Assembly (NCBI RefSeq): GCF_000526335.1
Contig: NZ_JAFW01000001.1
Span: forward strand, 868,001-932,000
DNA: 64,000 bases
Reading direction: 5' to 3'
From: Arthrobacter sp. 31Y
Lineage (GTDB): Bacteria; Actinomycetota; Actinomycetes; Actinomycetales; Micrococcaceae
In this document: positions 43,111 to 52,100 of the stretch, one piece after another
Position numbering within the stretch: the stretch's first letter is position 1
Layout of the letters: every line of letters begins with the position of its first letter
Translations under genes and position numbers: made by a program
Notes under the pieces: generated by a model
What the model was told of the DNA's origin: nothing
The model's input: only the letters and a program-made list of their open reading frames with translations
The model's database searches: none

Positions 43111-43578
43111 ATGCAAGGCAAGGGCATCATCTGGCAGGTACCGGCCATCATTCTGGCTGCCGTGCTCCTGGTGATGGGTGTCCAGACTTCCCCGGCACAT
43201 GCGAAGTTCAACGACACCGAGAGGGGTGCCATGTCCGTCTCGGCGGCCCGGATCCCGGCACCGGCCGCCAACACTGTGGCGGTCACCAAGTCCTGTGATT
43301 CTTTCCTGTGGTTCGGTCAAGCAAAAATCAGCATCGGCACTTTCACCGCCGTCTCCTACGCGAACTATCACGAGTTGAAGATCATCGACCCGGACGGAGT
43401 GGTGCAGTTCACCGGAGACCTGAGCAAAACCGCCGGGAAGTCCTACAGCTCCGGAGTCCAGAACGTGAGCAACCTGTCCGGGACATGGACCTATCAGATC
43501 CGGGGCTATTACAAGGTCCCCAACTCCACCAATTCCTGGACCGGTCAGCCCCTCACGGGGACCTTGAACTGCCCGTAG
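43111..43578 (+). CDS. Small secreted protein, probable second SipW substrate
   Basis: 155 aa. Signal: VPAIILAAVLLVMGVQTSPA then HAKFNDTERGAMSVSAARI, with Phe-Asn-Asp after the cleavage region, similar in layout to the TasA-like signal. The mature part has two Cys (KSCDS and LNCP), a possible disulfide, and Tyr/Trp-rich beta strands (GTWTYQIRGYYKVP). No domain recognised. Pairing with SipW is by position and signal shape. Confidence 0.72.
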   Translation: MQGKGIIWQVPAIILAAVLLVMGVQTSPAHAKFNDTERGAMSVSAARIPAPAANTVAVTKSCDSFLWFGQAKISIGTFTAVSYANYHELKIIDPDGVVQFTGDLSKTAGKSYSSGVQNVSNLSGTWTYQIRGYYKVPNSTNSWTGQPLTGTLNCP

Positions 43579-43629
43579 AGACCATGGCGGTTTGGGGCAG
43601 GGATACCAACTCCGGGACGTGAAAATTTG

Positions 43630-43702
43630 TGGAGCTAAGGAGATTCGAACTCCTGACCTCTTCGATGCGAACGAAGCGCTCTACCAACTGAGCTATAGCC
43701 CC
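43630..43702 (-). tRNA. tRNA-Ala (anticodon CGC)
   Basis: 73-nt cloverleaf on the minus strand: acceptor GGGGCTA pairs with TAGCTCC, D-arm GCTC...GAGC, anticodon stem CTTCG/CGAAG with loop TTCGCAT (anticodon CGC), T-arm with TTCGAAT, discriminator A. No CCA is encoded. It lies 50 bp after the secreted-protein cassette. Confidence 0.95.
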
Positions 43703-43739
43703 TGGATCGAGCCTCAACCGCCCGGCCAGTGTCCTTAGG

Positions 43740-44540
43740 CTACAAAGTTTCCCCACGCTTTTCCAACCACGACACGAACGTCTCCTGGCCATACGGCTGC
43801 TCCGGAGTCAGGTTGTGTCCGGCACGCAGAAAGTCACCCATCGTTCCGGGTAAGGGCAGCTGAACAATTCTTCCCCGCGCGCCCGTAGTTGACTTCCAAG
43901 ACTCTGCCATCTGCCGCATGGTCAGGGTCTGCGGCCCCGCTATTGTCACCACGCGGTGCTGCTCCCTCTGCGAATCATCCAAAGCTGCCTGAATCACTGC
44001 AGATGCAACGTCTACGGGCGACATGGACTGGAAGCTGACCCCTTTGAATGTCGGGATTAGCCGCGCCTTGGCACCCGCGGCGAAGATCATCGCTACCAAG
44101 CCATGGAATTGGGTAGCCCGGACCACCCCGGTCTGCAGCGGAGACTCGGCATATTTCCGTTCTTTGGCAGCTTTTGAGGCGTAATAGGCAGACGAGCTCA
44201 GGTCGCAGTTGATGATGGAAAGTGCCACCGCCTTGCGAACACCTGCCCGGTGCGCGGCGGCAAGAAGCCTGCTGCCGCCGTCGGCGAACTGCTTTTGGGC
44301 TTTACCAAACTGCCCCTCAAGGCAATCAATAACGACGTCGGCGCCGACCAGGGCGGCTGACAATCCGTCTCCCGTGGTGACGTCGCCCCCAAAGTACGTG
44401 GCGCCGTCGGCGTGCTGAGGCGAACCAACGGGCGGCACATGGCGGCTTAGGACCGAAACTTTGTGTCCGGATTCCACGGCGAGCCGGACAACCTCACGAC
44501 CCACCTGGCCGGTGCCGCCGGCAACGCACATGGTTGCCAT
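43740..44540 (-). CDS. NAD(P)-binding NmrA-like/atypical SDR protein
   Basis: 266 aa Rossmann protein with CVAGGTGQVGREVVRLAV at the N-terminus and a Tyr in SSAYYASKAAKERKYAES. It lacks the full short-chain dehydrogenase Tyr-x3-Lys active site, as do NmrA/SDR_a5-type proteins that sense or reduce quinones. ATG at 44540. It is 6 bp from the sepX-like gene upstream and may be cotranscribed. Confidence 0.88.
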   Translation of the reverse strand: MATMCVAGGTGQVGREVVRLAVESGHKVSVLSRHVPPVGSPQHADGATYFGGDVTTGDGLSAALVGADVVIDCLEGQFGKAQKQFADGGSRLLAAAHRAGVRKAVALSIINCDLSSSAYYASKAAKERKYAESPLQTGVVRATQFHGLVAMIFAAGAKARLIPTFKGVSFQSMSPVDVASAVIQAALDDSQREQHRVVTIAGPQTLTMRQMAESWKSTTGARGRIVQLPLPGTMGDFLRAGHNLTPEQPYGQETFVSWLEKRGETL

Positions 44541-44546
44541 GGATTC

Positions 44547-45467
44547 TTAGGCGCGGCGACGCTGCAGAACATCGTCCAAGTTGCTCAGGGCACTGTGGCC
44601 CTTCGAAGTTGCCACTGCAGCAGCGGCCTCAGCCTGTTCAACGTTTTGCTTCAACACGGGCTTGCCAACCGGCTTTGGTGCCTCAGGCAGATCCAAGGGC
44701 TCAGGGGCTGGTCGCGGTGCTTTGGCAGCAGCGACGTATGTTGGCTTCGGGACCTCCACCGGCTGCCAGCTGGCACCCTTGGAGTCGTTGGCAACCTGAA
44801 CGGATTCATCACCCGCGGCAACAGCAACCGCAAGCGCTGCCTGCCGCAGTTCCACGGCGGACAACCGCGCAGCTTCACGGCTAGTGGCCTCGGCGTCGAA
44901 AACCTTGGTTTCCTTCGATTCGACAACCGGCTCCTTGGGCAAATACCGCGCCGGCGTCGGAATGGGCGAGGCCTGCGCTGCACGGCGAGCCCTCCGTTCA
45001 CGAAGGTCCCTCAAGGCGAGCTTCCGTAAGGTCACGACGGCGAGCACTGCGCCAATGAGCGACACGAGCGGCAACCACACAGAACCGATGCCAAGAATTC
45101 TTAGAACCCCGGAAACCGCTGCCGTGACCAGCAGGGCAAGGCCCGCCAGGGCCAGGGTGAGCCGGGCATATCGGATAGTGAACGGCGTAGTGGGAGCCTT
45201 CCGGAGGACGGGCTCAGTCGCAGGGGATTCCTGGGGCGACGCCGGTGCTTTGCTGTGCATGGTCTCCATCGGTTTCTCCTGCTGAGGTGCCAAAGTCAGT
45301 ACCACCCCTGCCTGCGTTTCGTCTGGTTCGTCATCAAATGCCTCTGCTGGACCAGCGGCTGTTTGGACTTGTTGCCGCCTGTTCCGCAGAACGTACGGCG
45401 CCACCCAGACCATCCACAGCGCGACAGTGACCACGAGTATCACTGAGCTGCTGAGAGGGAAGTCCAC
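44547..45467 (-). CDS. SepX/GlpR-like divisome membrane protein
   Basis: 306 aa. The protein opens MDFPLSSSVILVVTVALWMV followed by WVAPYVLRNRR, the N-terminal helix shape of actinobacterial SepX/GlpR, then a cytosolic linker, a central two-helix region (about residues 120-165), and an Ala/Glu-rich tail ending LSNLDDVLQRRRA. GTG start at 45467. Position beside rimJ and galU matches the mycobacterial Rv0993-Rv0996 order, where the homologue is the receptor for the gephyrin-like Glp. The identification rests on that synteny plus the N-terminus. Confidence 0.6.
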   Translation of the reverse strand: MDFPLSSSVILVVTVALWMVWVAPYVLRNRRQQVQTAAGPAEAFDDEPDETQAGVVLTLAPQQEKPMETMHSKAPASPQESPATEPVLRKAPTTPFTIRYARLTLALAGLALLVTAAVSGVLRILGIGSVWLPLVSLIGAVLAVVTLRKLALRDLRERRARRAAQASPIPTPARYLPKEPVVESKETKVFDAEATSREAARLSAVELRQAALAVAVAAGDESVQVANDSKGASWQPVEVPKPTYVAAAKAPRPAPEPLDLPEAPKPVGKPVLKQNVEQAEAAAAVATSKGHSALSNLDDVLQRRRA

Positions 45468-45579
45468 ATTCAAAACCGTAGAAGCAAATCGCCGGGTGCG
45501 GCGGCATTGCGGCCGGTGTGTCGTGGGCGAGTCCGCAAATGACTGGAGATATGGCCGAAAAGGCCGATGACCTGCCCGT

Positions 45580-46194
45580 TTATCCCCTGAGCCATCGGCG
45601 CAGGAGTCCCTCCGGCACTTCATCGGACGTCAGCGCAAAGGAGCGGTGGTCGGCCCATTCGCCATTGATGTGCAGGTAACGCTCCCGATAACCCTCATCG
45701 CGGAATCCGAGTTTCTCCACAACCCTCAAACTCGGCGAGTTCTCGGGTCGGATGTTGATTTCCATGCGGTGCAGACCCAGCACACGGAAGCAGTGGTCGG
45801 TTGCCATCGCAACCGCTGTTGGAGCAATGCCACGCCCGGCACGGTCCTTATCTACCCAATAGCCGAGGGTAGCCATCATGGCCGATCCCCACACGATGGA
45901 CGAGACCGTCAGTTGGCCGACGATCTGAGGCTCGCGGAAGCCTGCGGTTCGCTCAACAATGAGAAACGGCAAAGCTGTTGACTGACGGGCTTGATCATTC
46001 AGGGAACCCACCATTTGTCGGTAGCTGGGCAGGCGTCCACCCGGTGCAGGGTTGGACGCCTCCCACGGCGCAAGCCACTCGCTGTTCCGCGAACGGACTT
46101 CTGACCATTCCCGCTTGTCACGGTAACGGATGGGCCGAAGCAGCAGGTCTCCGCTTTCCAGCGTTACCGGCCAGATCGCAGAGCCGTACATCAT
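45580..46194 (-). CDS. GNAT-family N-acetyltransferase (RimJ/RimL type)
   Basis: 204 aa. LLLRPIRYRDKREWSEVRSR at the N-terminus and the acetyl-CoA binding loop GYWVDKDRAGRGIAPTAVAM, then LHRMEINIRPENSPSLRVVE and KLGFRDEGYRERYLHINGEW. This is the classic RimJ pattern; protein N-terminal acetylation of a ribosomal protein is likely but not certain. Start among three close ATG codons is uncertain. It follows galU by 8 bp. Confidence 0.92.
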   Translation of the reverse strand: MMYGSAIWPVTLESGDLLLRPIRYRDKREWSEVRSRNSEWLAPWEASNPAPGGRLPSYRQMVGSLNDQARQSTALPFLIVERTAGFREPQIVGQLTVSSIVWGSAMMATLGYWVDKDRAGRGIAPTAVAMATDHCFRVLGLHRMEINIRPENSPSLRVVEKLGFRDEGYRERYLHINGEWADHRSFALTSDEVPEGLLRRWLRG

Positions 46195-46202
46195 GAATTT
46201 GG

Positions 46203-47108
46203 CTATTTGGGAAGTGTGGCTGTGAAGTTGGGCAGCCATTCACGAAGCTCAGGACCAAGGTCTTCGCGTTCGCAAGCAAGCTCGATGCACGCCTTGAGGT
46301 AGCTGAGCTTGTCACCGGTGTCGTAGCGGCGGCCGCGGAAGACAACGCCGTAAACCCCGTAACCTTCACCTTCACCGGCGGCGAGCACCTCAAGGGCGTC
46401 CGTCAGCTGGATTTCTCCGCCTCGCCCGGGGGCCGTCTTCTCCAGGACGTCGAACACGGCCGGGTGCAGGACGTAACGTCCAATCACGGCAAGGTTTGAG
46501 GGCGCTTCTTCCGGAGAAGGCTTTTCGACGAGCTGCTTGATGCGTACGTAGCCATCCTCACCGATATCCTCAACATCGGCGCAACCATAAGCGCTGATCT
46601 TGGACGGCTCCACCTCAATGAGGGCAACCACGGAACCACCGGTCTTCTGCTGAACGGCGATCATTTCGCTCAGAAGGTCCTCGCGGGCATCGATCAGGTC
46701 ATCGCCTAGCAGCACGGCGAAGGGCTCATACCCAACGTGCTGCTTTGCACGGAGGACGGCGTGACCGAGGCCGTTCGGGTCGCCTTGGCGAACATAGTGA
46801 ATATCACCGAGGTTGGTGGCGGACTGAATGGCTTCAAGCTTGGCGGTGTCGCCCTTCTCGGCCAAGGTGGCTTCAAGAGCCGGTACTCGGTCGAAGTGGT
46901 CTTCCAGAGCCCGCTTGCTGCGCCCCGTGATCATCAGGACGTCATGCAGGCCCACCTTGACTGCCTCTTCGACAACATACTGGATGGCAGGCTTGTCCAC
47001 CACGGGCAGCATTTCCTTAGGCATCGCCTTCGTTGCGGGAAGGAACCGGGTGCCAAGGCCTGCTGCGGGAATGACGGCCTTACGGACTGCGTTGTTTTCT
47101 AGAGTCAC
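46203..47108 (-). CDS. galU: UTP-glucose-1-phosphate uridylyltransferase
   Basis: 301 aa. PAAGLGTRFLPATKAMPKEM with the nucleotide loop, LPVVDKPAIQYVVEEAVKVG, and FRGRRYDTGDKLSYLKACIE near the end are all family standards. It makes UDP-glucose for cell-wall sugars and trehalose. GTG start at 47108 (MTLENNAVRK). Divergent from the cyclo-ligase gene. In M. tuberculosis the next gene is moeA1, which is missing here. Confidence 0.95.
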   Translation of the reverse strand: MTLENNAVRKAVIPAAGLGTRFLPATKAMPKEMLPVVDKPAIQYVVEEAVKVGLHDVLMITGRSKRALEDHFDRVPALEATLAEKGDTAKLEAIQSATNLGDIHYVRQGDPNGLGHAVLRAKQHVGYEPFAVLLGDDLIDAREDLLSEMIAVQQKTGGSVVALIEVEPSKISAYGCADVEDIGEDGYVRIKQLVEKPSPEEAPSNLAVIGRYVLHPAVFDVLEKTAPGRGGEIQLTDALEVLAAGEGEGYGVYGVVFRGRRYDTGDKLSYLKACIELACEREDLGPELREWLPNFTATLPK

Positions 47109-47235
47109 CGGACTAATGTAACGGACAGAACACATCAACGGCTAAACCCCTCGCCGCGTCAATAGCACATTTGGGTTCCGGAGTGGATAACCTTGCTGCT
47201 TTCTACGCACGCGGAGACCACACGATCGGACACTC

Positions 47236-47850
47236 ATGGCATCCAAGGAAAACATCCGCAGCAGCCGGCGGCTGCACAGGCGGACCCTCACTCCCGAACA
47301 CTTGGCACGGGCAGGTGAGTCACTTGCACAGCACGGGACAGCGTGGGCAGCCAAAGTCTCCCCCGGCGCCTCCGCTACCTTTGCCGTGTACCTGGGCGTA
47401 GCCTTCGAGCCACCCACCAGGCCCTTGATCAGGTCACTGCACGAGGCCGGGCACCGGGTTCTTCTGCCCGTTTGCGAACCGGGGCGACTCTTGAGCTGGG
47501 TGTACTGGACACCTGAAACGGCCTTTGTCCGATCCTCCTATGCGCCCATAGACGAGCCGGAAGGTGAACGCCTTGAAAGCTCGGTGGTAGCCGGAGCCGC
47601 GGGTATCTTCATGCCCGCCACTGCGGTGGACCGGGATGGCAACCGGATCGGCCAAGGCGGCGGCTACTACGATCGGCTGCTTCAGGGCCTCGATGCTTCC
47701 AGCGGTCGGCCACCCACCATCGCGGTGGTGTTCGACGACGATTTGTTACCTTCAGGATCCATACCCGCCGAGGTATTTGATCGCCTCGTGCGCCAGGTGC
47801 TGACCCCTTCTGGCGTAGTTCAGCTCCACGATGCCGCCGAGCACGGCTGA
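47236..47850 (+). CDS. 5-formyltetrahydrofolate cyclo-ligase
   Basis: 204 aa. ATP-dependent conversion of 5-formyl-THF to methenyl-THF. The C-terminal signature GNRIGQGGGYYDRLL and the region IFMPATAVDRDG are conserved; the N-terminal RSSRRLHRRTLTPEHL-type basic helix (here RSSRRLHRRTLTPEHLARA) binds ATP. ATG at 47236; FmdB follows 155 bp downstream. Confidence 0.92.
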   Translation: MASKENIRSSRRLHRRTLTPEHLARAGESLAQHGTAWAAKVSPGASATFAVYLGVAFEPPTRPLIRSLHEAGHRVLLPVCEPGRLLSWVYWTPETAFVRSSYAPIDEPEGERLESSVVAGAAGIFMPATAVDRDGNRIGQGGGYYDRLLQGLDASSGRPPTIAVVFDDDLLPSGSIPAEVFDRLVRQVLTPSGVVQLHDAAEHG

Positions 47851-48005
47851 CGTGGGCTGGCCTGCCGAGTGAGCTCTGGCACAACCACTGGTACACCCGG
47901 CGTAGACCGATGATAGAATTGGCACTCAGGCCCTGCGACTGCTAAGGCGGATTTTCTCCACCGATGGCGCACAGGACCTGAATTTTGTCCTAAAGGAGGA
48001 ACTCA

Positions 48006-48269
48006 GTGCCCACATACGCATACGCCTGCAAAGACTGTGACCATGCCTTTGACATCGTCCAGTCCTTTTCTGACAGCTCCTTGACGGAATGCCCCGAGTG
48101 CCAGGGCGCGCTGCGGAAGAAGTTCAATAGCGTGGGCGTCGTCTTCAAGGGCTCCGGGTTCTACCGCACTGATTCCCGCGACGCCAAGGGCAGCACCGTA
48201 TCGGCCGCCCCTACAGCTCCTTCGCCGGCCCCTGCAGCAGCACCGGCAACCGCAGCTGCAAGCAGCTAA
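48006..48269 (+). CDS. FmdB-family zinc-ribbon protein
   Basis: 87 aa. Two CxxC knuckles at Cys8/Cys11 and Cys29/Cys32 (CKDC, CPEC) with the family spacing, then FNSVGVVFKGSGFYRTDSR, and a disordered Ala/Pro tail. GTG start 7 nt after AAAGGAGGAAC. The mycobacterial homologue (Rv0991c) is a redox-regulated chaperone-like protein located in the same order. It is cotranscribable with the cyclo-ligase upstream. Confidence 0.92.
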   Translation: MPTYAYACKDCDHAFDIVQSFSDSSLTECPECQGALRKKFNSVGVVFKGSGFYRTDSRDAKGSTVSAAPTAPSPAPAAAPATAAASS

Positions 48270-48290
48270 ACGGTTTTCCACATAGGACAT

Positions 48291-48312
48291 CAGGGCCCTG
48301 TTTGCGGCCCTG
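48291..48312 (+). terminator. Hairpin after fmdB
   Basis: 7-bp stem CAGGGCC / GGCCCTG with an 8-nt loop, 21 bp after the fmdB stop. Confidence 0.5.
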
Positions 48313-48333
48313 GAAGCTGGCTAACGTGGCGGC

Positions 48334-49143
48334 ATGCCACACAAGTCACGCAGCACCCTTCTCGCCCGCGCGGAACGCTCATCAGGACCCGCCGGCAATT
48401 GGCCACCCCAGAACCATCCGCCCTCCTCGCAAAGTCCCTCCCCTGCCCCGGCCAGTTCACGGTTGAGCCGGAATCGTTCAAGAGGTCGCTCTGGTCAACG
48501 GGGCCAGCGGACAAGATTCGGATCCTGGCTTGCACGTAACCGCCGCTTGGCCGTAGCGCTCCTGTTGTGTGTGGCTGCGGGCATCGCAGTACAGCAACTC
48601 ACCCCTGCGCCGGAGAAGCGCGTAAGCGTCCTTGTGGCAGGCCGGGACCTTCCAACGGGGACCACCCTTACGGAATCTGATTTCACCAGTGTGGAAGTGC
48701 CACCCGACCTCGCTATTAACGGAGCTTCGGACAGCATCAGCGCCTTGGCTGGCCGTCAGCTCGCTTCCCCTCTTGGCAGAGGGCAGATACCCTCGGAGTC
48801 CAGCCTGCTGGGCCCTGGCCTCCTGACGGGATCACCTCCGGGAACGGCAGCGGTCCCGCTCAGGATGGCCGATGCCTCGTCCATCCAGCTACTCTCCCCG
48901 GGCCAACTGGTAACTGTGGTCCTCACATCCGCGGGGTCCTATGACGAAGCACGGCAAAGCCAAATACTTGCGGGCCCGGTACCTGTCCTCTGGACCTCAG
49001 CCCTGGGCGGCAAGCCTGGCGAATGGTTGGGCACAGGTGACACTGATGGCCTGGTGGTGGTGGCGGCCGATCCCCAACAAGCAGAAAAGCTTGCCGGCGC
49101 ATCAACGCAAGGCAAGCTTTTCTTTGTTTTGGTCAGCCCGTAG
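48334..49143 (+). CDS. SAF-domain membrane protein (CpaB/RcpC-like)
   Basis: 269 aa. A long Ser/Pro/Arg-rich cytosolic N-terminus (about 65 residues) precedes one helix (RRLAVALLLCVAAGIAVQQL) and then an external SAF domain: VLVAGRDLPTGTTLTESDFTSVEVP and AGRQLASPLGRGQIPSESSL. CpaB-family proteins assemble Flp pili, but no pilus genes lie nearby, so the role is open. Position after fmdB is common in actinobacteria. Confidence 0.82.
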   Translation: MPHKSRSTLLARAERSSGPAGNWPPQNHPPSSQSPSPAPASSRLSRNRSRGRSGQRGQRTRFGSWLARNRRLAVALLLCVAAGIAVQQLTPAPEKRVSVLVAGRDLPTGTTLTESDFTSVEVPPDLAINGASDSISALAGRQLASPLGRGQIPSESSLLGPGLLTGSPPGTAAVPLRMADASSIQLLSPGQLVTVVLTSAGSYDEARQSQILAGPVPVLWTSALGGKPGEWLGTGDTDGLVVVAADPQQAEKLAGASTQGKLFFVLVSP

Positions 49144-49169
49144 TGGGTGGCACAACTATCCCTGGCTGC

Positions 49170-52100
49170 TCAGCCCCAGTGCGGGGGCTTCTGTTCCTTC
49201 AGCCACTGCTCATGGTCATAGCCGGAGTCATCGCCCCACCGCCGGGGATCATCCTCAGCGGCTTTGGTGGGAAGAATCCCGTTTGAGCCGGTCTTGGTTG
49301 CGGCGGATTTCGTATCCGCGGCATCATCCGCAGAATCGCCGGTGGCCGGTTCGCCGGATTCCTGGCCAGCGGTGTCCTCTGTGCCTGTTTCGTGATCCAT
49401 CAGTGGTGCTTCTTTCGCATTCTCTGCCTCATGAACGTCGCTTTGAGGGTCCCGGTCAGCATGCACATCGGTACCGTCAGCCAGCAAAGACCGGGCATTT
49501 CCCGGATTCAATTGTTCCTCATCCGCGTGCAGGAAACCGTGGTGGGCCGACGCCGACTGGGCGATATGGTTCTCAAGCCCCAGATACGAGCCGATCCGGT
49601 CCGCGCAGGACGAGGGATCGGTGAAGACCTCGATTGTCCAGAGCGACATGTAGCGCCATCCCATGCGCTCCAGCAGTTGCGGCCGCAACCGGCTCCGTTC
49701 ACGGACGCTCATCCGCCGGTATCGTTCTGTGCCATCGGATTCGATGGCAACAGGGGTGGGAATTTCGGCACCCTCCCGGCCAATGGTGTGGACGGGGTCA
49801 GCAGCCGCAGCGATATCCAGGACGCCATCGTAAAGATGCCATACCCGGGCTCCGCGGGCGCGCAAGCGTTCGCCAAGATCGGCCACCAACGGATCTTCAC
49901 CCAATGCCTGTTCACTGGCTACAGCGCGCGAGGCAGGTGTTCCGAGGTTGCTGTTTCCGGAGAGCTCACGGTCCAGCAGTTCATAGAAGTCCACTGCGCC
50001 GTGGGCCAGGCGATCAAGGTCGAGATCCTCGGGCCGGAAGCAAGACAGGACGTGCATGGAGCGACGGGCCCGGGTCATCGCCAAGGCAAAACGGTTCCGA
50101 CCGCCCTCGATGGACAGCGGACCGAAGGAGTGGAGCGCACGGCCATGCGGTGTGCGGCCATAGCCCAGCGAGAAGATGACATGATCGCGCACCAGGCCCT
50201 GGGCGCGCTCAAGGTCCACCACGCGGAAGGACTCAGCGCCTGCTCCGAAGAAGCTGGACAACAACGCGTGGTTAGGCAGTTGGAGCCTGATGGCCTCGCC
50301 AATCCTGGCAGCATGGCGCAAGCTTGCGGTCACGACTGCCAGGGAAGTACGGGGCCGGAGCCTGGCGTGTTCAAAGACAAGATCCACCACGCGGTTGACC
50401 TCCGCAGTGACAGACTCGACGCCCTCGTGGTCCGCGCCTGGCAACCCGGTGCCGTCGGGTATGTACTCCACGTGGATCGAACGATCCAGGCCGGTGACCG
50501 AATTGCCGTCGGGCAAACGACGCAGACCGCCGTCGTAGTAGTTCTTGCTCAACTGGAGAATCAGGTCCTCGTCCACCGCACGGTAGACCCAGTTCAGTTG
50601 CCACGTGGGAAGAACTCGGGCCAGTGCCTTGAATGCGCTGTCCACGTTCTCATGGCTGGCCACCCCGGCAACCGGCGGCTCCACGGCGACGCTGAACGTG
50701 CGTGCGTGTGCAATCTTGGCATCACCGAAGGCAACTACCTGCCGTGCCCTCGCGATTGCCGGGAGAACTGCCTGCAGAGAAGTGGATTCGGCATCGATGA
50801 TCACCACGGCGTCGAATTTCTGTTCTGCCGGGAGAACCCCGGTGAGCAGGTAAGGACTGACGGACCATACCGGGACCAGCAGGGGCACCAGATCCGGTGC
50901 CTGGGCGCTCAGTGCGGGCAATGTCACCCGGCCGTCCTTCAACAGGGCACGGAGCAATTCCGCCTGCCGTGGGTGCTCAAGAAGACCCTGACGCCACTTC
51001 TGGGCCAGCTGCCATCTGAGGCGAGCTGCGCCACTGGCAATATGTGCTTGGTCCGCCAGACGGTATTCCGCTTCGAGGCGACGCAGCGAATCACCGTCAG
51101 ACATGGCGAGGTAATCGTCACCGCTGATCATGGCTTCCAAAGCTGACTGCCACCAGGCCAAATCCAGCTCGGCGGCTACGGACGCCGCCGGGACTTCCCT
51201 GGCGGCAAGGTCCGCCAGCAGCTCACCGAGGCCGTGCTCACGCATTTCCTCAATGAGGAGCGTCCGTTCGGGAAGTGTCTCCAGAGTGGCCGTGTCCGCA
51301 ACGAGCCGCTCCAGCCGTTCCATGACCTGCAGATACGGTGTCCCGTGGAGGGAGCCGCCGTCGGATGTGTGCTTGAGCGCATCACCAAGGCGACGCAGTT
51401 CGCCATCGAGTTCCCGGTAGAGCGACCCGAGATCGGCGAGACCGGAGGGAACCGCAGGGTGTCTCTGGGTTGTTGCGTAGCCAGCCCACAGAGCCCGCTG
51501 CTCCTGGACCAGGACCAGGGAGCTGTGAAGATCCGCGATGTGGACGCCGGGCCGCACATATTCCTTGGCCACCCGGCGCAGGCGGGAACGCTGCATTGAG
51601 GGCATCTCAAGATTGCGTTCACGGCGCCACGCAGAGCTGGCGGTGGCGGAGATGAGATCGTGAACCGGTCGATCAAAGATGTCCGGAGTGAACTTATCCA
51701 GGCTTTCCCGCACGGCGATCAGCAATTCCAGCTGGGCACCCCACTCAGTGAAAGTTTCACCCAGGCGGATCTCGGCGTGATCGGAAACCTGCTTCATGCG
51801 ATCCCGAAGGACAGGAAGTTTCTCCTCGGCCAAGCGGGCAAGCTGCTGCGCTTCCTCGGTCTCCTTGCGGGTTACCAGTCGGGCGCCATACCAAGGGCTG
51901 GAGGTGGAGGCCCGGCTGAAGCTGCCAAGCTCGGCAGCCCGACGCAGCCGGCCCGCGAGTTCTTCACGGTCCTTGATGTTGTCCAGGACGCTTCGCTTCA
52001 AACGCACCGTCGTGGAGGGCGCCGGGTGGATGGAAGTCAACTCAGCAAGGGACTGCATTGCCTGATAGGGCGAGCAACCCCAACGCTCACGGACGTTATG

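Noticed and set aside
43579-43739. tRNA-Ala as a phage or island attachment site
   Set aside because: No second copy of the tRNA 3' end is visible within the window and no integrase is present, so there is no evidence for integration beyond proximity.
49392-51146. A 584-codon plus-strand frame opposite the pseudo-helicase
   Set aside because: Long antisense frames are expected in very GC-rich genes. It has no recognisable motif, and the minus-strand frame has helicase motifs.
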